In this document: positions 26,964-36,058 of the stretch, one piece after another
Layout: each line of letters starts with the position of its first letter
Position numbering within the stretch: the first letter of the stretch is position 1
Assembly (NCBI RefSeq): GCF_000969985.1
Contig: NZ_CP009526.1
Span: 930,001 to 994,000, forward strand
Source of the DNA: Methanosarcina barkeri str. Wiesmoor
GTDB taxonomy: Archaea; Halobacteriota; Methanosarcinia; Methanosarcinales; Methanosarcinaceae
Direction of reading: 5' to 3'
Length of the DNA: 64,000 nt
Program-made: the position numbers and the translations under genes
The notes under the pieces: model-generated
Told to the model about the DNA's origin: nothing
Seen by the model: the letters and a program-made list of their open reading frames with translations, nothing else
Databases searched by the model: none

Positions 26964-28373
26964 ATGAAGATAAACAGCCCATTAGAAGCTTACAAATACC
27001 TCCCGCAGACCAACTGTGGAGAATGTGGTGAAGCAACCTGTATGGCATTTGCTTCCAAGCTGATAGACAGGTCCGGAAAGACAGCAGACTGCTCACCTTT
27101 GATGAAAGAGAAGAAGTTTGCAAAGAAGCTTGCAGAACTTGACAGGCTCCTTGCACCTGAGATTCGTGAAATTGAAATCGGAGTGGGTGACAGAGCAGTC
27201 AAGATCGGTGGTGACGATGTTCTTTACCGTCACAAATTGACCTTCTTCAACAAAACGAAGATGTTCTTCGATGTTACTGACACAATGGAAGAAGCTGCCC
27301 TTGTTGAAAGAGTAAAGAATATTGCTAACTTCCGTAAGTTCTATGTCGGTCGCAACCTGCTCCTTGACGGTGTGGCAATCAGGTCCGTATCAAACGATCC
27401 TGCAAAGTTCGCAGCCGCTGTTAAGAAAGTTGCAGAAGTTGGCATGCCAATGATCTTCTGTTCCTTTAACCCTGCAGTTCTTAAAGCAGGACTTGAAGCC
27501 GCAAAGGATGCAAACCCACTGCTCTACGCTGCAAACAAGGACAATTGGAAGGAAGTAGGCGAACTAGCCCTTGAATACAATGTGCCTGTCGTTGTTTCAG
27601 CTATAAATGACCTTGATGGCCTTAAGACTCTTGCAAAAACCTTTGCAGAGGCAGGTATTAAGGACATTGTCCTTGACCCCGGAACTTATCCAACTGGTAA
27701 AAGCATGAAGGAATCCTTTACCAACTTCCTGAAGATCAGGAGAGCAGGTATTATGGGAGATACCGAGATCGCATATCCGATCATGGCTCTGCCGTTTACT
27801 GCCTGGATGGCTGGAATTTCCGACCCTGTCAGCGCCTCATACTGGGAAACTGCAATGGCTGCCGTATTTACTATCAGGTACGGTGACATTATGATTCTCC
27901 ACAGTATGGAGCCATATGCCACGCTGCCTGAAGTCCACCTGGCCGAGACAATCTACACTGACCCAAGGACTCCTGTAGCTGTGGACTCAAAGATGTACAA
28001 GGTAGGAAACCCAACAGCGGACTCACCTGTGCTCTTCACCACAAACTTCGCTCTGACTTACTATACAGTAGAGAGCGACCTTTCCTCAAACGACATCGAC
28101 TGCTATCTGCTTGCAGTTGACACCGATGGTATTGGTGTGGAAGCCTCTGTTGCCGGTGGGCAGCTGACTGCTGACAAAGTAAAGGATGCCTTTGATAAAT
28201 CAGGCTTTGACCTTAAGAAGGATGTTACCCATAACAGTGTAATCATTCCTGGTCTGGCTGCACGTCTACAGGGCGACCTTGAGGACAAACTGGGCGCAAA
28301 TATTCTTGTGGGCCCAATGGACTCCGGAAGGCTGCCTGGCTTTATGGAGAAGAACTGGCCTCCAAAGAAATAA
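26964..28373 (+). CDS. cdhE: CODH/ACS gamma subunit (corrinoid iron-sulfur protein, large)
   Basis: CdhE (469 aa) carries the 4Fe-4S cluster and corrinoid used in methyl transfer. The N-terminal cluster motif is CGECGEATC, with a fourth Cys in TADCSP about 17 residues on. The middle is a TIM barrel (MIFCSFNPAVLKAGLEAAKD, VVVSAINDLDG). The C-terminal corrinoid-binding domain includes GVEASVAGGQLTADKV and ends LVGPMDSGRLPGFME. The ATG is 3 bp after the cdhD stop, with GGAGGTG overlapping the end of cdhD. It is the last gene of the operon and is followed by a strong hairpin terminator. Confidence 0.97.
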   Translation: MKINSPLEAYKYLPQTNCGECGEATCMAFASKLIDRSGKTADCSPLMKEKKFAKKLAELDRLLAPEIREIEIGVGDRAVKIGGDDVLYRHKLTFFNKTKMFFDVTDTMEEAALVERVKNIANFRKFYVGRNLLLDGVAIRSVSNDPAKFAAAVKKVAEVGMPMIFCSFNPAVLKAGLEAAKDANPLLYAANKDNWKEVGELALEYNVPVVVSAINDLDGLKTLAKTFAEAGIKDIVLDPGTYPTGKSMKESFTNFLKIRRAGIMGDTEIAYPIMALPFTAWMAGISDPVSASYWETAMAAVFTIRYGDIMILHSMEPYATLPEVHLAETIYTDPRTPVAVDSKMYKVGNPTADSPVLFTTNFALTYYTVESDLSSNDIDCYLLAVDTDGIGVEASVAGGQLTADKVKDAFDKSGFDLKKDVTHNSVIIPGLAARLQGDLEDKLGANILVGPMDSGRLPGFMEKNWPPKK

Positions 28374-28399
28374 TCAGAAAATAAAGTTGAATATTAATA

Positions 28400-28434
28400 T
28401 TCCGTGTCATAAAGACACGGAACTTTCTTTTTTT
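28400..28434 (+). terminator. Terminator of the cdh operon
   Basis: TTCCGTGTC (28400-28408) pairs perfectly with GACACGGAA (28414-28422) around a 5-nt loop and is followed by CTTTCTTTTTTT. It lies 27 bp after the cdhE stop. Confidence 0.75.
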
Positions 28435-28889
28435 AAAAATCGTTGAAATTATATTTTTGTTACTTTTCTAGTGAACTTCATACTAAGGTAGCTTTTAGCT
28501 TTCAGAAAAACGAGCCTATGTAACTTAATTTCTAATATTTTCTGATACTTTTAAACTCAAGAAATATTTATATAAGACAAACACTAATTTAATAGACATC
28601 TAAAATATAATTTTTAAATCGAGTTATAATCAAGTCATAACTTAGTTACATTATAAAGAATATGTACTCTTTGCTAATTTTGCACTCTAATAATTGGGGG
28701 AGCCTGAATACTAAAAGGAAATTAGCAAATCCAGCTATTTTTAAATAGCATGAGTAAGCTTAACAGGTCAATTGCTTAAATATACTGCAGAAATTTTCCT
28801 TCCTGATATTTTAAAAATTACTCTTCCAGGAAGGATATTGTTCAAGAATATTGTTACTATTCCAAGAAGATTATAAGTAAGGATTGCAG
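28435..28889. other. Intergenic region before the NMD3-like gene
   Basis: A clear TATA element, TTTATATA, at 28567-28574 predicts a start near 28600 and a leader of about 290 nt. A partial palindrome, CCTTCCTG..CAGGAAGG, lies near 28798-28836 and could form a hairpin in the leader. No ORF with a credible ribosome-binding site was seen. Confidence 0.45.
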
Positions 28890-29954
28890 ATGAATTTTAT
28901 CACATGCCCGAGATGCGGTAGAGAATGCTACAGGCTCTTTGACTCAGTTTGCAAGGACTGCTTTTTTGAGACTTTCAAGCTGATTGAATTGCCCAATGTA
29001 CTCCATGTAAGGATATGTTCAGCTTGCGGAGCACACTTTCATAGAGGCCGGTGGGAAGATGTTGGTAATATTGAAGATGTGGTGCTAAAAGCTGTAGAAG
29101 ATGCCCTTTTTATCCACAACGAAGCCGGAGATGTGGAAGTCTACCTTGAACCCAGAGAGATTACGCCTTATATGTATATGGTAAGAGCTGAAGTCGATGC
29201 AGTGGTCAGAGAAGAGCCGGTGCACGCAGAAGCTGAGACTGAGGTAAGGATTCAGCGAACAGCTTGCGATATGTGCAGCAGGGAGTCAGGAGGATATTTT
29301 GAAGCGATTATTCAGATCAGGGCAGCAGGCAGGTTTCCTACAGAAGATGAGATAAAACGCTCTATGGCTATTGCCAGAGAATCCATGGAAAGCATGAGAA
29401 AAAAGGGTGACCGACTTGCGTTTATAAGTGAAGAAGTGGAGCAAAAGGGAGGAATAGACTTTTACATGGGTTCCATGAATGCCAGCAGGCAGATATGTAG
29501 GCTAATCACCTCAGAACTTGGAGGTAACTTTTCTGAATCTCCTACCCTTGTAGGAATGAAAGATGGAAAGAATCTTTACAGGATTACTTTTGCTGTACGT
29601 CTTCCCGAATTCGGGCCAGGAGATGTGATAAGGTTCAGAGGAAAGATTATTCAGATTAAGAGTTCCGGAAAAAAGGTTAACGGGACTTCCCTTGAGGACG
29701 GCTCAAGATTTATCTCAACCCCTGAAGAATTAAAAGGAGCAGAGAAAATAGGCAACATGGGAGATACGGTTTTAACAGTGCTGGTCTCAATCGAAGACAA
29801 CGCAATTCTGGTGCTCGACCCTGAAACGTATGAGACTGTTGCCATAAAGAAACCTGTGTCGTTCAATGCAGAAGCAGGAAGTGATATTCCTGTCCTGAAA
29901 ACCCCTTATGGGATCTTTGCACTGGCGCATTCTGAGATTCCGCAGGCGAAATGA
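28890..29954 (+). CDS. NMD3-related zinc-ribbon protein
   Basis: This 354-aa archaeal homologue of eukaryotic NMD3 (the 60S ribosome export adaptor) probably acts in large-subunit assembly. Several zinc-finger pairs are visible: CPRCGREC near residue 6, VCKDC near 26, CSACG near 43 and CDMC near 129. A mixed alpha/beta domain follows and then a beta-rich OB-like region from about 240 (PGDVIRFRGKIIQIKSSG). The ATG at 28890 has AAGGA at 6-base spacing and is preferred to the TTG two codons earlier. The stop overlaps the next gene's possible ATG (ATGA). Confidence 0.85.
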   Translation: MNFITCPRCGRECYRLFDSVCKDCFFETFKLIELPNVLHVRICSACGAHFHRGRWEDVGNIEDVVLKAVEDALFIHNEAGDVEVYLEPREITPYMYMVRAEVDAVVREEPVHAEAETEVRIQRTACDMCSRESGGYFEAIIQIRAAGRFPTEDEIKRSMAIARESMESMRKKGDRLAFISEEVEQKGGIDFYMGSMNASRQICRLITSELGGNFSESPTLVGMKDGKNLYRITFAVRLPEFGPGDVIRFRGKIIQIKSSGKKVNGTSLEDGSRFISTPEELKGAEKIGNMGDTVLTVLVSIEDNAILVLDPETYETVAIKKPVSFNAEAGSDIPVLKTPYGIFALAHSEIPQAK

Positions 29955-31150
29955 ATGGTCCAGAAAGAGGAAACATGCAGAATATCCTTGTAATCGGATT
30001 TGATACCCGAAATATTGTCTGCTCTGCAAGTCGTGCTGGCTATACGGTCTGCTCTATAGATGCTTTCTGTGATCTTGACCTTCGGGAATGCGCTTATGCA
30101 TCAGCATTTCTCGAGTGCAGAACCATACAGGAACTGCACCAGCTCGAAGCTTCCCGGATAAAGGCTCATATGGCTGAGTTTGGACTTGAGTTTGATGCCC
30201 TTGTTCCGGGTTCGGGACTGGAAATGCTTGACCATAATGATTTCCCTTGTCCCGTACTTGCCAGCAGTCCGGATGCCATGCAGAAGGCCTCAGATAAACT
30301 TTATCTCTCAGAAAAGCTTGAAGACCTTGGAATCCCTCATCCACGCTGCTATTCCCCGGAAGAACTGGATGCAATAGAATATCCAGTTATGATTAAGCCA
30401 TCTTCAGGCGGAGGAGGAATTTTCAACCGAATTGCCAGGAGCAGACAGGAGCTTTTAGCCATCCTTGAGGAATTACACGGGCTTAATCCGGAGCTTACGG
30501 AAGAAACCATTGTTATTCAGGAGTTTCTGGAAGGAACACCTTCAAGTGTTTCCCTGCTTTCTACAAAGAACGAAGCTCTGTCAGTGGCTGTTAACGAACA
30601 GCTTATAGGAATACCCTGGCTTTCGCGGTTGCCCTTTGCTTATTGCGGGAATATAACTCCTTTCAGGACCAATCAAGCCGAGGAAATGGAAGCTCTTGCT
30701 GAAGAATTGGTTCTTGAGTTCAAGCTTCTGGGCTCAAACGGAGTGGATTTCCTGGCTTCAAAAAAAGGGCCTGTAGTACTTGAAATAAACCCGAGGTTTC
30801 AGGGAAGTCTTGATACTATCGAGAAGGCGATGAATATTAACCTTTTTGAGGCCCATGCTGGCTGCTTTAGAGGAGAACTTCCTGAAAAACCCGAAGCTAA
30901 AGGTTTTGCTGCAAGAGGGGTGATATACTCAGATCGAGAACTTTTTATAGATCGAAAGCTCATGGAGCTCATTCTGAGGAACAAAGGCGCTGACATTCCT
31001 TCTCAGGGGACCGTTATAGAGCCTGATGGACCTCTTACTTCCCTTTTTGCGTGTACCTCTACCAGGGAAGAGGCATTTATATCGCTTGAAAAAGGGGTAA
31101 ACAGGATAAGGGTTTTTATTGAAAACCAGATGAAAAGAGAGGATACCTGA
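29951..31150 (+). CDS. ATP-grasp family ligase
   Basis: The 399-aa protein has an ATP-grasp fold. An N-terminal Rossmann-like pre-domain begins QNILVIGFDTRN. The ATP lid is YPVMIKPSSGGGGIFNRIA and the metal-binding strand is GPVVLEINPRFQGSLD. It resembles COG2232, a group of predicted carboxylate-amine ligases in methanogens. The substrate is unknown, and coupling to a cofactor or peptide modification is possible. Two starts compete: the ATG at 29951 overlaps the preceding stop, while the ATG at 29975 has AGAGG just upstream and fits the domain start better. Confidence 0.8.
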   Translation: MNGPERGNMQNILVIGFDTRNIVCSASRAGYTVCSIDAFCDLDLRECAYASAFLECRTIQELHQLEASRIKAHMAEFGLEFDALVPGSGLEMLDHNDFPCPVLASSPDAMQKASDKLYLSEKLEDLGIPHPRCYSPEELDAIEYPVMIKPSSGGGGIFNRIARSRQELLAILEELHGLNPELTEETIVIQEFLEGTPSSVSLLSTKNEALSVAVNEQLIGIPWLSRLPFAYCGNITPFRTNQAEEMEALAEELVLEFKLLGSNGVDFLASKKGPVVLEINPRFQGSLDTIEKAMNINLFEAHAGCFRGELPEKPEAKGFAARGVIYSDRELFIDRKLMELILRNKGADIPSQGTVIEPDGPLTSLFACTSTREEAFISLEKGVNRIRVFIENQMKREDT

Positions 31151-31287
31151 GATTTGCCGAGAATATGTGAAAATTAAAAGTTAAGAATGTTCAATTTTTT
31201 CTGGCTAAGAAATATTTCCGGAAAAGGGGAATGTAAATTTTAATACTGGTATGTCCAATTCATACTGGCATTTGCGAGGTGAACATA

Positions 31288-31782
31288 TTGGTCGATTTAA
31301 ATGACAAGGTAATTAGAGGATACCTCCTGAGCCTTGTAGGGGAAGACGGGCTACAAATGATTGAAAAAATGCCTGAAGGCGAGGTTACGGATGAAGAAAT
31401 TGCGGCAAAGACCGAGGTTCTGTTGAACACCGTGAGGAGAACTCTCTTCATATTAAACGAAAACAAATTTGCGATATGTCGTAGGGAGAGAGATTCAAAC
31501 AGTGGGTGGTTAACATACCTCTGGCGCCTGGATTTTTCTGACATAGAGCACCAGCTTATGAAGGAAAAGAAAAAATTGCTCCGCAACCTGAAGACCCGCC
31601 TTGAGTTCGAAGAAAATAATGTTTTCTATATGTGCCCTCAGGGTTGTGTTCGCCTTCTTTTTGACGAAGCTACAGAAACCGAGTTTCTTTGTCCCATGTG
31701 TGGAGAAGACCTGGTCTTCTACGACAACTCCCATTTTATTGATGTCCTGAGAAAGCGTGTAGATGCTCTCAGTTCAGCGTAA
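31288..31782 (+). CDS. tfe: Transcription factor E (TFIIE-alpha homologue)
   Basis: TFE (about 164 aa) stabilises the open RNA polymerase complex. An extended winged-helix domain (about 1-85) reads TDEEIAAKTEVLLNTVRRTL. A coiled-coil linker (MKEKKKLLRNLKTRLEFEE) follows. The C-terminal zinc ribbon is CPQGC..CPMC. The TTG at 31288 lies 5 bases after GAGGTGA and is the best start. The in-frame GTG at 31279 is part of that ribosome-binding site. An HD-domain gene follows 10 bp downstream. Confidence 0.93.
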   Translation: MVDLNDKVIRGYLLSLVGEDGLQMIEKMPEGEVTDEEIAAKTEVLLNTVRRTLFILNENKFAICRRERDSNSGWLTYLWRLDFSDIEHQLMKEKKKLLRNLKTRLEFEENNVFYMCPQGCVRLLFDEATETEFLCPMCGEDLVFYDNSHFIDVLRKRVDALSSA

Positions 31783-31792
31783 GTGATCTCCC

Positions 31793-32305
31793 TTGATTAC
31801 CAGAACCGAAGCAATAAAACTGCTTGAGGAAAGCGGATGTGCCCCAAATGTGATAGAACACTGTAAGGAAGTCGCATCACTCGCAGTTGAAATTGCAAAT
31901 AAAGCAAAAGCAGCAGGGCATAACGTAAACCCGGAACTGGTAGAAGTCGGGGCTCTTCTTCACGATTTAGGGAGGTGTAAAACACATAAAATCGCTCATG
32001 CAGTAGAAGGGTACAGGCTAGCCAGGATCGAGGGAATCGAGCCCGAGATTTCCGAAATAATAAAAAGACATATCGGGGCAGGAATCTCAACAGAAGAGGC
32101 AAGGAGTTTAGGGCTTCCGGAGGACGATTATTTTCCACGAAGCCTTGAGGAAAAAATAGTTGCCCATGCCGATAACCTTGTTAAGGGAACGAGAAGAATT
32201 ACTGTAGCTAAGAGAATTGAGCTCATGCGTAAGCAAGAGGTACCCGAAAATGTGATTCAGAGAATAAATAAGCTTGCTGAAGAGGTCGAGAGACTTTTTC
32301 TTTAA
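31793..32305 (+). CDS. HD-domain phosphohydrolase, TIGR00295 type
   Basis: This 170-aa metal-dependent HD-superfamily protein shows His in HCKEV, the central pair HD in GALLHDLGRCK, IKRHIGAG, and Asp in AHADNLVKG. These are the metal-ligand set of HD phosphohydrolases. It matches a small archaeal family (TIGR00295) whose substrate, probably a nucleotide or phosphoester, is not known. It starts with TTG 10 bp after tfe and is probably cotranscribed. Neighbouring transcription and proteasome genes do not point to a specific job. Confidence 0.82.
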   Translation: MITRTEAIKLLEESGCAPNVIEHCKEVASLAVEIANKAKAAGHNVNPELVEVGALLHDLGRCKTHKIAHAVEGYRLARIEGIEPEISEIIKRHIGAGISTEEARSLGLPEDDYFPRSLEEKIVAHADNLVKGTRRITVAKRIELMRKQEVPENVIQRINKLAEEVERLFL

Positions 32306-32428
32306 ATTTTGGATTTTTCGAGATATCGGGAGTTTTGAATCTCCTGTAAACGAAAAGAAATAAAATTATTTTGCCAAATCTTCCTTCGAATTTAAATATA
32401 GACGCTTTCAATAAAAAAGAGAAGGAAA

Positions 32429-32438
32429 ACTTATATAT
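32429..32438 (+). promoter_or_regulatory. TATA box for proteasome beta gene
   Basis: ACTTATATAT (in the longer run ACTTATATATAGCG) is a strong archaeal TATA element. It predicts a start near 32462 and a leader of about 100 nt before psmB. Confidence 0.5.
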
Positions 32439-32562
32439 AGCGATATTAATAATGAGATAATGAAGTGCTAAATCCTGCTATTTAAGTTAAAAATACTTAC
32501 CTCACTAAAACATTTTTTTTAGCGACATTTTCTCATTTTTAACTTATTATGAGGGTATGTTT

Positions 32563-33198
32563 ATGGATAATGACAAATATCTAAAGGGCACAACTACCGT
32601 AGGAGTAGTTTGTACCGATGGTATCGTGCTCGCAAGTGAACAGAGAGCCACAATGGGGAATTTCATAGCAAGTAAAACTGCAAAGAAGGTTTACCAGATC
32701 GACGACCTTGTAGCAATGACTACTGCCGGTTCGGTAGGGGATGCCCAGCAGCTTGTGCGGCTCGTAAATGTGGAATCACAGCTCTATAAGATGCGTAGAA
32801 ACGAGTCGATGACAATAAAAGGTATTGCGACTTTAATGTCAAACTTCTTAAATTCCAACCGTTACTATCCCATGATGGTCCAGCTCCTTATAGGGGGAGT
32901 TGACAAAAATGGGCCTGGGATTTACTCACTTGACGCTCTTGGTGGAAGTATCGAAGAGACACGAATTTCGGCTACAGGTTCCGGTTCTCCCATGGCATAT
33001 GGGGTGCTTGAAGACCAGTACAGAGAAGATATGACTGTAAAAGAAGGCCTTGACCTTGCTATCCGGGCGATCCACAATGCGACTAAAAGGGATTCAGCGT
33101 CAGGAGAGAACATTGATGTAGTGGTGATTACTAAAGAGGCGTTCAGGAGGCTGGACCCTGAAGAAGTAAAATCCATAAGAGCTTCATTACCTAAATAA
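32563..33198 (+). CDS. psmB: Proteasome beta subunit
   Basis: This is the catalytic subunit of the archaeal 20S proteasome, an N-terminal nucleophile hydrolase. A short propeptide (MDNDKYLKG) is removed to expose Thr10 in TTTVGVV, the active nucleophile. Supporting residues Asp ([10 protein letters not shown]) and Lys (SKTAKKVYQ) are present, as is [12 protein letters not shown] near the C-terminus. The ATG at 32563 lies after GAGGGT with 6-base spacing, so the ATG two codons earlier is not used. The length of 211 aa is normal. The alpha subunit gene is not in this window. Confidence 0.96.
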   Translation: MDNDKYLKGTTTVGVVCTDGIVLASEQRATMGNFIASKTAKKVYQIDDLVAMTTAGSVGDAQQLVRLVNVESQLYKMRRNESMTIKGIATLMSNFLNSNRYYPMMVQLLIGGVDKNGPGIYSLDALGGSIEETRISATGSGSPMAYGVLEDQYREDMTVKEGLDLAIRAIHNATKRDSASGENIDVVVITKEAFRRLDPEEVKSIRASLPK

Positions 33199-33264
33199 CT
33201 TAAACTGTTGGTTTTTATTTTAACACTAAACTAACATCTTTTTCAACCTATCGTTTTTCCAATA

Positions 33265-33273
33265 TCTATATAC
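33265..33273 (+). promoter_or_regulatory. TATA box for the fttA gene
   Basis: TCTATATAC lies about 40 bp before the ATG. Transcription would start near 33298, giving a very short leader of roughly 10 nt. Confidence 0.4.
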
Positions 33274-33306
33274 TTTTCCATTTTTTGACAAAAAGGAAGA
33301 TTCTTG

Positions 33307-35220
33307 ATGCCTATTGAAGATGTGCTATTAGACCTCAAACATAAAATTGAGAAAAATCTACCCGCGGGAGTTACAATCACCGACGTGGAATTTGAAGGTC
33401 CTCAGCTTGTTCTATATACTGAAGAGCCCCGCAAATTCGCGGACGACGGGAACATTATTCGCAACCTCGCAAAAGAACTCAGAACGCGGATTGCCATGCG
33501 CCCTGATCCCAGGGTACTTGCAACTGCTGAAGACTCTATTTCTATAATCGAAGAAGTTGTTCCAAAAGAATCCGTAATCTCAAGCTATTATTTTGACCCA
33601 GATTCCGGAGAAGTAATTATTGAAGCTGAAAAGCCTGGTCTTGTGATAGGAAAGCACGGAGCAACCCTCCGTGAGATCACAAAGCAGATTGGCTGGATTC
33701 CAAAGGTTGTGCGGACTCCCCCTATCAAATCCCGTACAGTAAAGAATGTAAGGGAATTTATGAGAAACAACCTCAAGGAAAGAAAAGAGATTCTTAAATC
33801 AGTGGGGAGGAAGATTCACAAAGAGTGTACCTCTAAAGATCAGTGGGTAAGGGTTACATCACTTGGGGGCTGCAAAGAAGTGGGGAGGAGTTGTTTCCTG
33901 CTCTCTACTCCTGAGTCCCGAATCCTGATCGACTGCGGAGTCAATGTAGGTTCGGACGAAAACATGACTCCTTACCTGTATGTTCCTGAAGTTTTTCCGT
34001 TAAACCAGATCGATGCCGTGATAGTTACTCACGCCCACCTGGATCATCAGGGGCTTGTTCCTTTGCTTTTCAAATTCGGATATGAAGGGCCTGTCTACTG
34101 TACGCCCCCTACGCGGGATTTGATGGTGCTGCTCCAGCTTGACTACATCGACGTGGCAGCAAAAGAAGGGAAAAAGATTCCCTATGAGTCAGGCATGGTA
34201 GCAAAGACTCTCAAACACACAATTCCGCTGGACTACGAGGAAGTAACGGATATCGCTCCTGATATCAAACTGACTTTCCATAATGCAGGCCATATTCTGG
34301 GGTCAGCTATTTCTCATTTCCATATTGGAGACGGGCTCCATAATGTCGTCTTTACGGGAGACTACAAATATGAGAAGACGCGGCTTTTTGATCCTGCTGT
34401 CAATAAGTTTCCGAGAGTCGAAACTGTTGTCAGTGAAGCTACTTATGGAAATTCCAATGCTTTCCAGCCCTCACTTAAGGACGCCGAAAGGCACCTGCAG
34501 ATGGTAGTTAAGAACACTGTGGAAAGGGGAGGAATTTGTATCATCCCGGCTTTTGCAGTAGGTCGAAGCCAGGAAGTTATGATAGTGCTTGAAGAATCTA
34601 TAAGAAAAGGGCTGATTCCTGAAGTTCCGGTCTATCTGGACGGAATGATCTGGGAAGCAACGGCAATTCATGCTACACATCCCGAGTACCTGAATAATGA
34701 TCTGAGGAAACTGATCTTCCAGAAAGGCCAGAACCCCTTCCTGTCCGAATGCTTCAAGCCTGTTGATTCCCACGACATGCGCCAGAAGATAATTCAGAAC
34801 CCTCACCCCTGTGTAATCATCTCGACATCAGGCATGATGAACGGAGGGCCGGTTATGGAGTATTTCAAGGCCTTTGCCGACGAACCACGCAATTCTCTGG
34901 TGTTTGTAGGGTACCAGGCCGATGGAACAATCGGACGTAGAATCCAGAAAGGATGGAAAGAAATTCCGATGACAGGAAAGGGTGGAAGCACTGAAATCCT
35001 GAAGTTAAACATGGAAGTTCAGGTAGTTGACGGTTTCTCAGGTCACTCCGATAGGAGACAGCTTATGGATTACATCAAGAGGATGCAGCCTCGTCCGGAA
35101 AGAGTATTTACTGAGCATGGGGACGAAAAAGCTTGTGTTGACCTGGCAAGTTCAATTTATAAGAAACTGAAAATTGAAACCAGGGCGCTTACAAACCTTG
35201 AAACCGTAAGGTTACTGTGA
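33307..35220 (+). CDS. fttA: FttA / aCPSF1, transcription termination ribonuclease
   Basis: This is the archaeal CPSF73-like endonuclease that cuts nascent RNA and terminates transcription genome-wide. Two N-terminal KH domains (about 1-150) include the KH loop LVIGKHGATLREITKQIGW. A metallo-beta-lactamase domain carries THAHLDH (about 240-246). Further metal and beta-CASP motifs follow: HNAGHILGSA, VFTGDYKYE, VSEATYG and, near the C-terminus, FSGHSDRRQ and FTEHGDEKA. The length of 637 aa fits the family. The ATG at 33307 follows AAGGA. Its direct neighbours, psmB and a convergent HAD gene, appear unrelated. Confidence 0.95.
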   Translation: MPIEDVLLDLKHKIEKNLPAGVTITDVEFEGPQLVLYTEEPRKFADDGNIIRNLAKELRTRIAMRPDPRVLATAEDSISIIEEVVPKESVISSYYFDPDSGEVIIEAEKPGLVIGKHGATLREITKQIGWIPKVVRTPPIKSRTVKNVREFMRNNLKERKEILKSVGRKIHKECTSKDQWVRVTSLGGCKEVGRSCFLLSTPESRILIDCGVNVGSDENMTPYLYVPEVFPLNQIDAVIVTHAHLDHQGLVPLLFKFGYEGPVYCTPPTRDLMVLLQLDYIDVAAKEGKKIPYESGMVAKTLKHTIPLDYEEVTDIAPDIKLTFHNAGHILGSAISHFHIGDGLHNVVFTGDYKYEKTRLFDPAVNKFPRVETVVSEATYGNSNAFQPSLKDAERHLQMVVKNTVERGGICIIPAFAVGRSQEVMIVLEESIRKGLIPEVPVYLDGMIWEATAIHATHPEYLNNDLRKLIFQKGQNPFLSECFKPVDSHDMRQKIIQNPHPCVIISTSGMMNGGPVMEYFKAFADEPRNSLVFVGYQADGTIGRRIQKGWKEIPMTGKGGSTEILKLNMEVQVVDGFSGHSDRRQLMDYIKRMQPRPERVFTEHGDEKACVDLASSIYKKLKIETRALTNLETVRLL

Positions 35221-35266
35221 CCCCATCCGGGGCCCAATTCTTTTTTGAAGAAGTACCTGGATTTTT

Positions 35267-35929
35267 TCATACCTTGAACCCATGAGATGGCTCAAGGCTT
35301 AGAAGGTGTTGCATTAGCTGTTCGTGATCTCCTACCACAAGATCTGCCCTGTCAAGCTGTGAAGGTTTCAGATATGTGGGAATCCCTATACAGTAGATTT
35401 TGGCTTTTTTTGCAGCTTCTACACCCAGAATAGCGTTTTCTATTACTATGCATTCTTCCCGCTGCACATTCAGGAGTTTAACGGCTTTAAGAAAAGGATC
35501 GGGATATGGCTTTGAATTTTTAACATCGTCTCCTGTAACCACAATATCGAATATGCCGGGGAAAAGCTGGTCAACGATTTCGTGAACAATAAGATGGTCA
35601 GAGCCCGAGACTACTGATAGCAGGAAACGCGTTTTAAGGACTTCTAGACACTCTCTCATTCCGTCGAAGGCTTTCAGCTTAAAGACTCGTTTGAACTCCT
35701 TCCTGTAGATTGAAGTGATAGTTTCAAAATCATATGCTTCTGGTTCTTTTCTGGCTTTTCGGATAAGCAAAGGAAGGCCATTTTTGGGATTTGAACCTTC
35801 GATTGAATAAATATCCTGGTCCTGGATTTCCATACCCATATCAAAGAAAGCCTTTTTCCAGGCTACTGCATGGAAGGGCATGGAGTCCACAAGAACGCCA
35901 TCCATATCGAAAATTAATGCCTTTAACAC
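35267..35929 (-). CDS. HAD-family phosphatase / phosphoglucomutase-like hydrolase
   Basis: This 220-aa haloacid-dehalogenase-superfamily enzyme has a helical cap. Motif I is FDMDGVLVDS (Asp nucleophile and acid/base), motif II is SVVSGSD, and motif III Lys lies in DVKNSKPYPDPF. Motif IV is unusual: IENAILGVEAAKKA, with Glu-Asn where many members have Glu-Asp. The beta-phosphoglucomutase/phosphatase subgroup is the closest by pattern. The substrate is not known. It starts at GTG (35929) and converges with fttA; the 46-bp gap contains a short GC hairpin (CCCC/GGGG) followed by a T-run. Confidence 0.82.
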   Translation of the reverse strand: MLKALIFDMDGVLVDSMPFHAVAWKKAFFDMGMEIQDQDIYSIEGSNPKNGLPLLIRKARKEPEAYDFETITSIYRKEFKRVFKLKAFDGMRECLEVLKTRFLLSVVSGSDHLIVHEIVDQLFPGIFDIVVTGDDVKNSKPYPDPFLKAVKLLNVQREECIVIENAILGVEAAKKAKIYCIGIPTYLKPSQLDRADLVVGDHEQLMQHLLSLEPSHGFKV

Positions 35930-35974
35930 AGTTCTGACTCCAAAATTAAAGCTTAGTATTGAAATTAAGGTACT

Positions 35975-36058
35975 AGTGTTGAGTCGATCATCAAGAATTC
36001 AATGATTCCGAATAATTGCAATCGATTTTATACGATATTTTGTGGTTGACTCGACACT
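35975..36058. mobile_element. MITE-like palindromic element
   Basis: AGTGTTGAGTCGAT (35975-35988) is an imperfect inverted repeat of GTTGACTCGACACT (36045-36058), with 12 of 14 matching. The weaker match extends inward. The 84-bp unit has no coding capacity. A 14-bp direct repeat, TTGAAATTAAGGTA, lies on both sides (35959-35972 and 36084-36097). The ends resemble terminal inverted repeats of small non-autonomous elements, but no parent transposase is present. Confidence 0.45.
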